Below the pieces are notes generated by a model, which saw nothing but the letters and a program-made list of their open reading frames with translations, had not been told where the DNA came from and ran no database searches. A stretch of DNA of 64,000 nt from Hypholoma sublateritium FD-334 SS-4 (Eukaryota; Basidiomycota; Agaricomycetes; Agaricales; Strophariaceae). Shown piece by piece: positions 11,363 through 23,677 of the stretch. The translations under genes were made by a program, and so were the position numbers. How positions within the stretch are numbered: position 1 is the stretch's first letter; every line of letters begins with the position of its first letter. The stretch is from NCBI GenBank assembly GCA_000827495.1, contig KN817530.1, positions 552,446 to 616,445 on the forward strand, written 5' to 3'.

Positions 11363-14300
11363 CTACCAAATTTGCTGAGGAGCGACAGGGAGGTAGTCGG
11401 GGGGTATGATGAAAGCATCCATGCCGTGTTGCGAGAATGACTGGCCGCCTAAGCTCTGGTCCGAGATCCAAGTAGGCAGGTCTCCTGTAGCTTGTTCCAA
11501 TCCTCGCCATATTTGTTCTGCCTCCGCGAAGCTAGGATGGGCAAGATGGGGGTATTGTTGAGACATTGTGTTGATAGATACATGAGGGTGAGCGCCGTGG
11601 GGTCCGTCCATTTGGCCCTCCATGGGGTAATTGTTGGGGTCGTAGGTCGGCGAGAACGGCTCAGGGGGTCTATGCTGAGGTGCAGCATTGGGAGCTGATT
11701 GACTGCCAGGAGGGTCCACAGCCATCATTAACGACCGCTGGGGGTCGCGGGAGACCTTAGGTGAACGAGAGGAAGAATTGGCTTTTCTGCGCTTCGACCG
11801 TTTCAACATGAGTTGCAATGTCAATGCATATCGTTTTCCAGGAACTGACATTTACGTCAACATTTATTTCTTATATGTAATAAAAAAACTTACTTTCTGC
11901 CATCAAACTAGCAAGGCGCTCAATTTGAGTTCGAACTTCAGCTATGTCACATTCCGCTGGGCTACACATAGTATCAGTCATCAAAATCAATTTCAAGTGC
12001 GCGGTTCGACTTACAAAAGACGCGCCAAGCGAAGAAGGAACGACGCAGCAAAGGTTGCCGTTGCATGAGTATAATGCACAGCTACCAAGAAATCAGCCAG
12101 AACTAATGAACGTCGCACAAAAAGCCATACCGTAAGTCATCCCCTTTCTGTAAGCCGGAGAATTGACAGTGATTTCTAATCCTTGTCGCGCGATCTGAAT
12201 AGAGCGACTGGCGAGTTCTCTCTGAGCAGGTGGCATGCTCTGAACATCCTCTAGTCCGATAATATCTCTTAAGGCAGTGGCATTATGGAAGAGTTCAGCG
12301 TGAAGGTGTTGAATTTGCAAACTTTGTCGGTAAAAAGCTGTTTCAAGAGGTCAGAATCAGTGTTTACAAGATAGGTGATCGGTACTGACCAGCATCTTCG
12401 TACTTTCTCGAAAACGCGGAATCCCAAGATGAATACCAGTTTCTGAAATCGATATCGGCCCTGTGTAGTTCTTCAAAGTGGTCTGGCCTGACGGGGCCTT
12501 CGAGTGGGGAAAGTGCGTTGTGAACTCGTTCTCTGATCGCAATGAGCTCTACTGTAGATACCAGTCTCATGTCGTCCTCAATGGCGTAAGGATGGTTGAG
12601 AAGGTACCGACAATCCCTGATACTTTCATCGTCTTTTAGTACTGCGGGCCGGCCTGTTCCGTAGGAAAGTCTGTAGACAGCATTGGGTTTTGTCGGCAAA
12701 CAATGATAGAGAAAAAAGACATACTGATGTTCAAACAAGTAAAGACAGAACCACGTTCGTGCCGCTATTACAAGTTCTCGATCTTCGGGATTCTCTCCTT
12801 TATTGATATTCATTCTTTTGAGCAGTCGCGGCCAGGCTTTGTGCATTGCTTTAAAAGAGAGCACGGTAAGCTTTTTTGGCGCAGGTAACACTGAAGGGCT
12901 ACCAACATAATTCCATTGCCATTCTTACAGCATGTCCTCCACTCAACCACCCGTTGTCTGACCAGCCCGAAACAAGAACTGGAGCTCATTGAGATAATAA
13001 GAAAGGTTGATATTGTTTGAATGACGCACTCATTGATTGTACAGCTTCAATGCGTAGTACGGGAGCGAAAAGAGTAGCAGAAGAGATGGCTTGAACTTCT
13101 TCGAGACATTTACGATGAATTTCACTCATTTTTGCTGAACAACAAATTAAAGGGTAGCAAGGGAAAGCAGGATACGGACTAACCTCCGCCATCCCGGACA
13201 CGCGCCGCGACCATGCAAATAGCATTAACAGCAAAAGGAGATCGCTCGTGTAAGGCATCATACGTATCGATACTGGAATCGAAGACGGGTCTAGGAATAT
13301 GGAGTTAGGAGCGTCCCAAATAAAGAAAGTACTAAAAGGCGCACAAAAAAGTTGAGCACCCGTCGTAGAAGCTGCATAATAATAGTTAAGTCTAAGTGAA
13401 TAGTTATATACCGTGGAATGGCGCACATTTTAAACAATTCGCGGGCTTCGGCCTCGGTAATGACACCTTTTGTGACAACTGATAACGAAACGTATGATCA
13501 TATTCAAAAAAATAGAGGAGGCAGTTATAATTACCATCCGTGTATGTCAACCCCATCGGAAGCTTATTGAGCTTTCTCCTCTTTTTGTTTCGTGATCGAC
13601 GCTCTGGAGAAGGTGTCCTTGTCCGACTATGCGGCTCGCTGCTATCGCCGTTGCCCTCCTAGATAAATCCAATGTCAGATGGAGTGACCAGTGATACGAC
13701 TAAGCTACCTTGGCTGCCCGTTCAATGGCCACATCCGCCAAGCCCCGCAAGACCTCCCAAGGCGCGACTAACCCAGACACGGGTAAGTCACCGCCGTCGT
13801 CATCGTCGAAATCCGAGGAATCGGCACTTGTCACATTTGAAGATGAGGGTGCATTTCTCTTTGAACCCGATGAATGCTTGCTCGATCGCTGGAACCCGGG
13901 TTCTGACGATTGATAACGCACAGAGGAGACGTTACTCTGCTGAACTGGAGGACCCATGGTCTGGATACTTGAAAACGGAGGCAGAACTGGGCCCTGGTTA
14001 GTCTGGTTATGGATGTTGTAATTTTGGGCTGCTGTGGGGAAGCTGCCATATACCGGAGACGTTTGGGATCCATGCATTTCTTCTGATGGTAGAGGCTGTT
14101 GAGCGCTGGCTCCTGGGGCTGAACCCGGATAAGGAGCATTTGGCATGGCAGGCCTCTGCTGACGGAGTGGCGCGGCTTTCGACGCAGGCGTTTGAGCCAG
14201 AGGGTAGGACGCGCTGCCCGGGGGCGAAGCATGTTGATTACTAACGGTCGGCGTCGAAACGGACGGTGAATTCAAGCTTGGTGATGGCTGGAATGAGGGG

Positions 14301-14852
14301 GGATATGTCGATGGGGAGCGCACGTTGCTCCCAGCACGTAGATGGTGCACAATTTCTGTCAGAGTATTCTGTATTGTGGTTTGGGTGTGCCGGATGTCGG
14401 CGACATGGGACTCCAGGCTGCGTATGCGTCTAGGATATATTTAGTAGCGGCCGACTGCGGGATCGATGGATACTGACTCTAAGCCTGCCTCTCCTGTGAG
14501 CGTGGCTTCCCTGGAGGGCTTTTCAAAGAGACACTCGAGGCCATTGTTCCGGCAGCGTTTACACGGCGGGTTGTCCGCCCCCTCACATCGCATTTTCTGT
14601 TTCCGGCACGCATTCTGCGACGATCAAGAGGGAGGGTGAGCGGTAGAAGAGCGGGGGTGTCTGGTGCACTTACGCAAGCGCCTTGAAGTCGGCAGACAAA
14701 GAGATCATGAGAACACGAAATAGTTAGAGGGGCGGCAACGTACGAGGAACTCGGTTCAAGGTCTTCGGAATGGGCTTGATGTCGCGTTTGTCGAGCTTGT
14801 CATCTTCCTCCTGCTTCGCGATTCTGGGACTGGAGGCGGACACGGGCTCCAT
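11363..14852 (-). CDS. Zn(II)2Cys6 fungal-specific transcription factor
   Basis: Binuclear zinc-cluster activator with a C-terminal fungal-specific factor domain; target genes unknown. First exons are 14852..14744, 14681..14674 (8 nt), 14614..14478 and 14429 down to about 13709. The cluster reads ACNACRKQKMRC...CKRCRNNGLEC, the canonical six cysteines, assembled from three exons. Next come a short coiled-coil-like segment (RIRSLESHV), a Pro/Ser/Gln-rich region, a basic patch (RRSRNKKRRK) and the regulatory domain with YDALHERSPFAVNAICMVAARV and RTWFCLYLFEHQ. The C-terminus is Pro/His/Gln-rich and ends APQQIW at the stop. ATG 14852 (MEPVSASS) is chosen because it begins the frame joined to the cluster. 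It is head-to-head with the REEP gene, 150 bp between starts. Confidence 0.9.
14674..14681 (-). other. 8-nt micro-exon inside the Zn2Cys6 cluster
   Basis: Reads GC GCT TGC between an intron ending TTCAAG and a GTAAGT donor. It joins C-terminal VPR to ACNACRKQK and supplies the first zinc-binding cysteine. Phases 1 and 0 fit only with this exon present. Confidence 0.78.
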
Positions 14853-15002
14853 GCGTGTTGTGAGGAGGGGAGGGAGGAGTGGATGCGGGGAAAGATGGGT
14901 GGAGGAACACCGCCGGACGCCGATTGCCATTTCAGGGCACCTAAATACGGACAAGCAAGCTGCTATCTCTGATCCCGCTACCACCAAGTGCTATATTTCA
15001 AA
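14853..15002. promoter_or_regulatory. Bidirectional promoter, zinc-cluster factor / REEP
   Basis: 150 bp between divergent start codons; must carry both core promoters or 5' UTRs. No specific element identified. Confidence 0.5.
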
Positions 15003-15823
15003 ATGTTCATGTCCACCGCCTCGCGGCTGCTCAGGTGCGCTCCTCGCTGCAAGTTCGCCGTGCCCCGCGCTGACCATTATCTCCAGCGCCTGGTTTGCGT
15101 TTTTGCTGCCCTGCTTCTCGACTTTCAAGGCCCTGTCTCGTCGCCCCTTGTCCGAACCTGAGCTCCACAAGTTGGCTATGTACTGGGCGGTGATTGGTGC
15201 ATTCGTGGCATTTGAATATCTCGCGGAGTGGACAATCAGCTGGTGTGCACCACCCTCATGTTTCTGCTGACGCCATTTTCACTACAACTATAACAGGCTG
15301 CCTTTCTACTGGGAAATCAAAACCCTCTTTCTCTTATATCTCTCCCTGCCCCAGACTCAGGTATGTTTCCCTATTTGCGCCTATCCTCCGCTCACCGCCC
15401 GACTTTCACTAGGGTTCTACATACGTATACACCACGTATCTCCAACCGTTTTTCGCACGCAATGAGGCCGACTTGGACGCTGGCATTATCGCCATCCAGC
15501 GCAATGTCGTGACTTTCATTCAGGGCAAATTGTCAGGAATTTGGGACTTATTTTGGACCAAACTCATGGGCGCCCGTCCCCAAACTGAGGGTTCGGCACC
15601 TGCTTCTACCCCTCCCCAATTGGCATGGCTGTTCTCCAGTGATGCCTGGCGCTCGGCTATGAGCGTCCTAAAACCCGCTGCCGCGCCGTCTAAGCCACCC
15701 ACCCTGTCCGGCTCTCGTCACAACAGTAATGTCGGCACCCCAGGCAGCTCCCGCGCGCCTTCCATGTACAACGAGGCGCGCGAGCAGGCTCCATCTTTCC
15801 CCGTTCCTCAGCATTACGAATGA
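15003..15823 (+). CDS. REEP/TB2-DP1-HVA22 family ER-shaping protein (Yop1-like)
   Basis: Tubule-shaping ER membrane protein of the Yop1/REEP5 family. Exons 15003..15034, 15087..15242, 15297..15360 and 15413..15823 give 220 aa, all phases consistent. The N-terminal half contains the TB2/DP1 signature: FKALSRRPL, a hydrophobic hairpin (WAVIGAFVAFEYLAE), WTISWLPFYWEIKTLFLLYLSLPQ split over two introns, then GSTYVYTTYLQPFF and an amphipathic helix region. The C-terminus is Ser/Pro-rich and disordered (SGSRHNSN, SSRAPSMYNE). ATG 15003 begins MFMSTASRLLSAWF. Confidence 0.93.
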
Positions 15824-16178
15824 GTAATAGAACGTGTAAGTCGCCGCAATATCGTTATTCTATGTATATTTGCGGAAAGGTTCTAGCGCTTCCGCTATAA
15901 TTCTTTTTCCAAACTTCTGGTGATTCTCATCTACGGTTACTTATTTACATCATGTCACTTTTCCCCACTCAAGGTACGCCTTATGCAATTGTATGACAGC
16001 CGTGTGCGGAAATTTGTGATTAGACACCGTCGGTACATCGCTAAAGAGTATATCATGTTGTGGCACTGGTATTTGAATCCCCTTGCCGCTGAAATGTGGA
16101 ATAATTGGTTGTGGCATGGGTATGATACGGGGTACAGTCCAACAAGATATCTACATAAATACAATCCCCCAACCAAAA
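15824..16178. other. Intergenic, convergent 3' regions
   Basis: Separates REEP (+) and SEC3 (-). No feature recognised beyond presumed 3' UTRs. Confidence 0.5.
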
Positions 16179-19100
16179 CTATGACCCAAACTTCTGCTTG
16201 CGGAAGGCTGACTCAACCTCGGCGGTGGTATACTCTAACGTGACGCCTATATCGCCGTATAGCATGGTAATCCGCGACGACCACGTTTCGGTCAACTTTA
16301 CGAACTCTTCTTCGCAAGAATTCCACACCCCAATCAGGACTTTTCCCGAGAGAACACCGTTAGCATCATCCGCGCTCGCCTTTTCTGCATCAGTGAAGTG
16401 CTTCTCGACGCGCTTCGCAAGAACGTCGACGTGTTTTCTGATGTCCTTTGCGGTGTAATCCTTGACGATTTTCTTCAATGCGCTCTTGTTGAAGTTGCTG
16501 TTCGACGACAAATCAGCCGGGCTCCCGTCCTTTGCTATTCGGTCGAGCCCGTCGAAGAAATCCTGCCGTATAGTGAAAAATTAGCATGACATATGTTTCG
16601 TACATGGGACACACTAACGGTGATCTTTCCAAAAGGTCTGCGGAATACAATTTTGATATATGCGGCAAGGTTCTCGTCATATATGCTCTGAGCTCGGCGA
16701 GTCGATCCATTCAATGAAGGCACATCCATTTGGGAGATTTCAGAAATGAAGTATTGCATGTTCTCTGTTCAAGAAACCTGTCAGACGGTAATGTTTGATA
16801 TTGGCGAGTAAACATACCGATGAGGATGACGTGATAGTTAAGCTGTCCTTTGTCCTCCCCTTCTCCTTCTAGTTTAGCAATTTGCTTCAACGAGTCGAAC
16901 ATGGATTGGACAATTTTTTCGTAAGCAGCATCGACGTTCGTGCGAATCTCCAGGTTACTCGCGCCGACTAGTTGGGCCTCGATTCGAGAGCTGTACGCAG
17001 AGAAATGCTTCACAAAGTGAACAACGCCTCTGCGCTTCTTGCTGGACAACTTCGTTCGCTCGATACCCTGTAATTGCTCAGTCTAAAAACAGATTCCATC
17101 AGGAAGTGGCATGAACGAAAGAAAAAAAAGTTGCTCACAACATGACGGTCAAATACGAGCCTCAACCTGGTATGCTGCTTTTCAAGTAGATTTATGATGA
17201 AAGGGTTGCCCCTTTCTTCCGCTTCCACCATGTAGCGTTCGAGGTAGGCCATAACTCCCACTATTTCCCTAGTCGCAGATGGGTGAATAACTCATCCAGA
17301 AATGAGGGACGTAAACTGCTTACATGCTGTCTTTCGCAAGAGCAGCATCGAGCCAATTTTTCAGTTCTGCCGGCAGGAAGCCAAAGATGAGATCGAGTGC
17401 ACCGCGAATGAGTTTCGTCGTCGCCTGGCTAAAAACTATCGACCGTGTAGCCTGCCGCCGGAAATAATTATCCAGGCCCATATAATCGGCGTACGTGAAC
17501 CCAGCGTCATTGATCTGCAGGAAATCGCTGACGAATTCATCTTCACGGTAAATCAGATTGGCCAGCTGTTCCAAGAAAAGGCCAAAGACCTGGAGGTCAA
17601 GCAATCAGAACCACCCGCGTATATGATCAGGCGAGGACATTACGTCTGAGACGCGCATCTCCCCGTTGGCCAGCTTTTCTCGTTCTCGTTGCCTACTCTC
17701 GATGGGAGAACGCATAATTGTACCGGCTCTTCGTATAGCGGCTCCTTTAGAAGCAGAGGGAGCGGAAGCGGCACCGAATCCTATATTTGACAGAGTTGAT
17801 TAAGGGACGGAAGTGAAAAAAGCAGGACAGTACATACCTTGCTCTAACTCATCGTCAGCAACCTTCTTGACGAGATCCAGATGTGCGGACAGTAAAGCTT
17901 TCATCTGGGTGCTATGCAGACCACTAGCAGAAGAAAAGTACGCCTATTGGCAAAAGAGATCAATCAGTCGTGTGACAGTCCGCGGAGTCCTGACGCACCG
18001 CGCAGAGTTTGCTATATATGGTCGGTTCCATTTCCCGCAGGTAGAGCATAATACCTCCGTATCGTGAAAGGTAAGCCTCTATTTCAGTATGCGGCAACGC
18101 TGTTGGGCGGGGACCGGGTGGCGACTTCGACATTCCTGATGTGTCTCCCAGCAGCATCTGCGACTGTATGAAGAGGGTGGAATATCAAATTCACGAAAGA
18201 ATTTCATATACTGACCCAGCGTACCCGTGCAACAAACATAATGGACAGGAAATCGAACACTCGCTTGCAAAATTGTGCATTATAAGTCTGGTATTCCTGT
18301 AACCTCTCCATAGTTGCGGCCATGTCTATATATGAAGGTGAGGTAGCACTTCGTATATGAGAATGATCCCTGACAAACCTGTGTCGCGCCCAGCTTGCAG
18401 CGCTTTGTACAATTGCACAGCTGCTCCTTCCAGTCGGGTGATGCTCTGTGATTTGTCGAGAGATTCTTGCGTAAGGGTTGCCAAGGCTTCTTTATCAACG
18501 TGAACAGTTCGCTGATGTTATCGTGGTTAAAGATGTGTTTTAGAATAGCGAAGTATGTTCACCAGAAGATTTTGAAGCTCTGCCAGAAGAGCTCTTTGAT
18601 TTTGATTTTGAACTTGTAGACCACGGTTTTGAGATTGAATGTACAAAATATCATCCCCAACAGCCTATCACTTGTGTAAGCGGTACCACAATGGTAGTAG
18701 AAATGACACTGACATTGAGATGAATTTTATACGTCGATATTAGACCATCCATGTTGTCGAGTTCTGCAAGAGCATCATCCATAAATTTCATCACGACACC
18801 GACGCGGTCATCTGATTCTAAAAACGAATGAATATTCGCCTATAGAAGGTCAGAGTATGTTAATATCAGGAGTTTTGGATGCTTTCTGACCTTTTCCAGA
18901 GCCATTAGTTCGTCCAATAATCGAGCTTCAATCATATCAACGGCACCTCGCGTCATTTTCCTACCAAGAACATCGTCGCTGGCCCACTCATATCCTTCGA
19001 TCATTTCTTCGACATTTATCAGTGTCGCCTGCGCGGTTTCTTCGTCGCCTTCTCCCTCAGCTTGAGCTTCGGAGCTGAGAATCAAGCGATCGAGTGTTGC

Positions 19101-20259
19101 CTGGTTGGAGGGATCAAAGTATGAGATGCGAGCATTTTGTTCTCTACGGATGGCATTGGTATCTGTTGATGGAACATTTTCTACGCGTGAGGGGGCAGTC
19201 CGGGAAGTCGAAGAGGGCGCGGGCGATGCATTGTTTACGCGATTCGGCACCGAAGGTCTATTGACAGGACTTTCCTGGGGTGCGCTGTATATATTTCAAT
19301 AGTTGGATTCATAAGACAAGATACCACCAACCGTGATGGGTCCAAGCTATTTGATGCAGTACGAACAGAGGATCCGTTGGTTTGCCCGGACGGACGCCGA
19401 ACGGGTATTGGGGCAGAAGGATGAGGGACCGATATTGGAGGTGGTACTCTTTCGCGGGTAGAGCCATTGGGAGATCCTGAACGCGACATAGCACCGTTTC
19501 TGACCTGGGTATTGGGAACCGGAGACGGGACCCGTTGCGATGTTTCGGAGTTGTTCTGAGCAACGCGAGATGGCTGTGTACGGGCAGGATTCGGTCGTCC
19601 TGGAGCAGGAGAAGACCTCCCCGGCCGCCTGGTAGTTCGTTGAGCATTTTGTCCATTGGCTTTCGAGATATTAGGCGCCGAACCAGCTAACAGCTGACAT
19701 TGACATACCTCCGGGAATATCAAAATCTTGAACGCCGTCTAGCTGTAGAGGAGCTTGCGGACCAGCTACCGTACGAAACAAGCGAACGAGTGCTTCAATA
19801 AACCCCTGCTGATCTTCGCGATTCTCAGTTTGCCATTTGTATGTTCGTGAAAGAGTCAAGTTAAAACTGGACGGCTGATATCAATCAATAAACCTACAAC
19901 GGATCGCATGTGAGGTACAGGATATCTCGGTAATACTCACATCTGGGACTTGTATGGCACGAAGTTCGGCCAACCTCCACGTTTTGCCGACAGAAAACGT
20001 TCCATTGGTGTTCAACTTGGACTTGTGCAGAAAGCCAGATCCATTGCTAGCCTCTGTCGTCGCGTTTAGCCCCGGGTTCTGACAGATGGAGGATTCGGAA
20101 CATACGAGATAACAGGATGTATCGAGGCTTGCGCCCACCACCTTCTGCGCCGCCATCTTCCCAGATTTTGATATGCGAGACGTATGTCTCCTCTAGATTT
20201 CCCTCTGCATTGCGTCTTGAGAAGACGGAAGCGATAATTCGCTGACGTTGGTCAGCCAT
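16179..20259 (-). CDS. SEC3: Exocyst complex component Sec3
   Basis: Sec3 marks sites of polarised exocytosis by binding phosphoinositides and Rho GTPases and tethers secretory vesicles at the plasma membrane. ATG 20259 begins MADQRQRIIASVFSR. The N-terminal PH-like lipid-binding domain follows (EETYVSHIKIWED, RPRYILLS-type segment, GKTWRLAELRAIQVPD, NLTLSRTYKWQTEN), split by introns. A long Pro/Ser/Arg-rich linker leads to a coiled-coil segment (NARISYFDPSNQATLDRLI) and the all-helical Sec3 C-terminal domain that fills the rest to 16179 (MYGDIGVTLEYTTAEVESAF at the end). One junction near 19715 is read as a 49-nt intron with a CTAAT branch, giving DIPG-ANGQN. The gene has many short introns; the start is close to the homeodomain gene on the other strand. 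Confidence 0.92.
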
Positions 20260-20576
20260 GGGGTTAAGAGGCAGATTAAGAACAAAAGCCAGAAACAAGA
20301 AAGCTAGCGGCTCATGGAAGGGGAGGTGAGATGTGAGCGTTGTCAAGAGCTGAGCCGCTGATCGAGCTAAATGTGGACAAGAACAATACCGGCAAAGGGC
20401 GACAATTAAATAAGCCTCGGGCTGTGACATTTCTTTGTTCCTTTATAACGATCCACATATCTGTGCGCTTCCTCAACTTCCGCCCTTGCTGGCCCACATT
20501 CTTTGATACTTTTTCTCTTTTCTATGCGCTAGTCGCCTTCCTTTCTTCTACACTCCTTACCCTTTCACGATCAATT
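20260..20576. promoter_or_regulatory. Divergent promoter region, SEC3 / homeodomain gene
   Basis: 317 bp between opposing start codons. A pyrimidine-rich run (about 20455-20575) precedes the homeodomain ATG, as is common in basidiomycete promoters. No defined binding site claimed. Confidence 0.5.
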
Positions 20577-21378
20577 ATGAACTCTCCTCCAAGTCCTCTG
20601 CACTTTCTCGCCAACGTCGTCTCCAGCATGCACAGTGCACATTCATCGCACTCCTCCGCCCGTTCGCCATCGCCATCGTCATCACGCTCTTCCTCGTCCC
20701 AACTATCTCCTTCCTTTTTTCGCGATGTGGCCTCGCTCCACGTCCCCCGCAAAATCTCGGAAATGCCGCGGGAATCACATAACAGAGCATTGAAACACTC
20801 TAACCACACGCTCAGGTCTGATTCCAGTTTTGTCCCTTTCATTTGCCAGAAATCGGGACGGAGGACGCGCAAAACTACAGACATCCATCTCAAGGGCAGG
20901 ATGCAAATGAAAACGCGGCGCAAGGAACTCCTCCAGAAAGCCATCAAGATCAAGTCACTCGACAACTCCCCCGTCAATGAACGCCAACTGCTTGTACTTC
21001 GCATGGTCTATGATGAAATTACCATGTACCCGTGTGAATCATGGATGGTATTGATCGCCATCATCATCAATCGGTCGGTGTTTTTTCGTCTGATAAAGGC
21101 ACTTTGCTCACACATTTGTTGGCAGGGCTTACAAGCAAGTCAAGAATTGGTTTTCCAACGAAAGACAAAAGAATCGTGTTGGCGAATCCATTCCTTTCGA
21201 GACAGAGGACGGCGATAAGGTTCGCCTGCGGACGTCGGCCCTGTCTGCATGTCAAGACTGGTCAGATACATTTTTCGAAGAGGTGGTCATGATCTACAAC
21301 TATCGAGTTCAACGTAACTCACAATTTGGAGGCCCTGCTCTCCGAATCAATGATGCTTCTCCTGATCATGATCAGTGA
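20577..21378 (+). CDS. Homeodomain transcription factor
   Basis: Nuclear DNA-binding protein; exons 20577..21073 and 21126..21378 give 249 aa. The N-terminal third is Ser-rich low complexity. The homeodomain runs from about residue 120 (NSPVNERQLLVLRMVYDEI) and its recognition helix is split by the only intron (GTCGGT donor). Spliced, it reads YKQVKNWFSNERQKNR, keeping the invariant W48, F49, N51 and R53; position 52 is Glu. The C-terminal 60 residues have no recognised domain. Homeodomain factors of mushrooms include developmental regulators and mating-type HD proteins. Nothing here (no paired divergent HD gene) suggests a mating locus. Confidence 0.88.
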
Positions 21379-21733
21379 TGTATCGCAGGACGTTCGTCCA
21401 TATTCTTGAACTTTACTAATACCTTGGACAGTACATTTGCATTTACGACTCGACTCATGGACTTATACTACATCTACATCTACACTTACTACTTACTACT
21501 AACCTCTTAATTAACTTACACTACTTAATACTAATACTTGTATATACTTTGTTCCATAGCATCTTGAGTAACATAGCTCACTGCAAACTGTCAGTCATTG
21601 AAAGAGTCATCGAAGGCTGACAGATTCCAGAATGGAGATCAGAATTTGTTGTGCGGCAATAAATAGGCAAATGAGTTCCATGATATACAATCATGATCTG
21701 GGCGTATGTGTAGTAGGGTGCGGTCTGTGGGTA
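21379..21733. other. Intergenic, convergent; low-complexity TAC/ACT-rich stretch
   Basis: Contains a low-complexity run built of TACATCTACA and TACTACTTACTA-like units (about 21459-21535). No coding potential seen. Confidence 0.5.
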
Positions 21734-23160
21734 TCATTGACTTGAACATAGCTTTGCTTCGCCGTTCTTCAACACTTGATATCGTTGTCCTCTCCAAATG
21801 ATCACATCCCCAGTTATTGCAATCAGCCATATCGGAAATGCAAGAATTTCTCTAGCAAACCAAGCAGAAAGGAAAGGTATTGTAATTTGACTCCTCGATC
21901 CATGGCCCGAGATGGATGCGTGTACGTCCAGATCAACAGCAAGCCAAAGGAAAAAATGAAGGGGGACGAATATCGATGATGGTGTCCGAAACAGAGTCTT
22001 CAGGCATGTCGCACCGATGGCGCACACCATTATTGACTCAGTGAACGGTTCCAGTAGTGTCGCCGCTAATACCATGTGTTTCCGAACCCTTATCCAGCGG
22101 ACCCGTCGCCATACGTAGTCCATAAAGGTCATGTTTCCGATGACATTGCGTGCCACATCGCAAGACAGGTCGTGTCGCAACCCGAGTTCATGCCAGAGGG
22201 CAGCTGCGATGGTATTGTCCTCCGCAAGAAACCGGCCAAAGGCCGCCAATCCGTAAGTTCCAGCTTCGTACCTCCTGGAAACTTGTTCCCGGACTGGAAT
22301 CAGCGACGCATTGAGACGTTCGATATCAGAACGCCGGTACATGTTCGATTTGCCTACCACACATGAGTCGATGCTGACGGTATTGATGGCAATGTACATC
22401 TTTGCATGATTTGTGTTGAGAAACGCAGCCTCGATCCGGGATCCGATTTTGTTTTCGTCGACCAGAGCAAATGGGACATGATGAACAATTCCAATTCGTT
22501 TAGGTGATCGTGAATGACTGGGATCAGTGAAGATATTCACGCTTCTAGAAAGTGTCCCGGCGTCGACCATGACTCCAGAGTCGATAACCCACAAGAGGTC
22601 GTGAGCCGCCTTTCTGAACGGCCGCATCAGGTTGTTGACCTTTGGGTTGACGCCGACTATTTCTTCACCTATTCATACGGTTAGCTTTCAAAAGGACCCT
22701 GAGCAGAATAATATCATACCAATTATGACCGTTACCGGGACCTGAGAATACTTGGCCACCAATGCATTCACGACATGCAGAGCTTGGTCCGTCTCATGGG
22801 CGACAGAGAAGATAATTTCATAATTTGAGTAGTCTTGCTTGAAGGTCGATTCAAGGTTTTCGTAGAGGTTGTGGTCCAATCCCTTCAACGGACGAAGGAT
22901 GGATACACCAGGAGCAGCGACAGCCTGAGAGCCGGTATGTATAATAGGTCGCGACCGGTAGCGTCGTCTTCTGCGAACGCAATATTTTAAAAGTAAATCC
23001 TTCGTCTTATGATTCATGGAGACGTCACTCACGCAGCTACGCAACCCAAAAGGCCTATTGACCACATGGCAAAGTACCAGACGAGTCCGAATGAAGCAAG
23101 CCCATATTTCAAAGTGTTTAGTTCCATGGAACCGGTCAATTGCAGAGATGGCATCCCCAT
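21734..23160 (-). CDS. Ceramide glucosyltransferase (glucosylceramide synthase, GT21)
   Basis: Transfers glucose from UDP-glucose to ceramide at the Golgi/ER membrane, making fungal glucosylceramide. Exons 23160..23033, 22970..22720 and 22668..21734 give 437 aa. An N-terminal membrane anchor (FGLVWYFAMWSIGLLGCVA) is followed by the GT21 catalytic core: SILRPLKG, the acidic motif VIDSGV, AEDNTIA and the (Q/R)xxRW motif as RRVRW. The C-terminal third is hydrophobic with several membrane segments. In-frame ATGs at 23160 and 23127 are both possible; the second starts immediately before the membrane anchor. Confidence 0.93.
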
Positions 23161-23677
23161 AGCTAATAGATGTGTTTGCAAGCTGCTGCGTGAACTTTAC
23201 GGCGTGATTGAGTGCGTCGAAAGCTGGTTGGACAGAGGTGCGAAGAAGGCAATAGAATATTAACGGTCGTACGAGTAGCAGTTTCTACAAGGCTAATACA
23301 GATAGAGACCTTGAGCCATTCATCGCTGAGCGCAGAACCCTTGTTCGAAGTGGTGGAAAAGGCCAATCACCGAAAACGACAAGATCAACGCTGCTTGAGC
23401 GCCGCCGGGAGAACTTAGAAGGCACCGCCAAACACGGACAATTCATGAATTGATGTCATCATTGGGCTTGTAAGCAGCGAGCGCCGAACGGTGCCCTTAA
23501 GTACAAGATCCTGCCGCCTCGTGCAGGCATTGAATTGCCCGACTCCCGACTCGGAGGCGATAAAACCATATGGACTCTTGAAGCATCTCCTGCTTAGTAC
23601 TTCGTTTATTTGGTCATTAACTTGACCCAGTTTCTGTAAAATCTTTCGAGTCAAGGTCGACATTATCACAACAACAC
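23161..23677. promoter_or_regulatory. Divergent promoter region, ceramide glucosyltransferase / thiolase
   Basis: 517 bp between opposing starts. No gene-like frame is supported. Regulatory elements such as a fatty-acid-responsive site would be expected for the thiolase, but I cannot point to one. Confidence 0.45.

Noticed and set aside
15824..16178. tRNA or small RNA gene in intergenic spacers
   Set aside because: No T-loop GGTTCGA-type box with a matching A box was found in this or other spacers by eye.
19683..19731. A 22-nt intron in SEC3 ending at the first TTAG
   Set aside because: Too short for splicing; a 49-nt intron from the same donor to the next AAAG, with a CTAAT branch, gives a clean frame.
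20577..21378. Mating-type homeodomain locus
   Set aside because: Only one homeodomain gene, no divergent partner, and the neighbours do not include the usual mating-locus flank.
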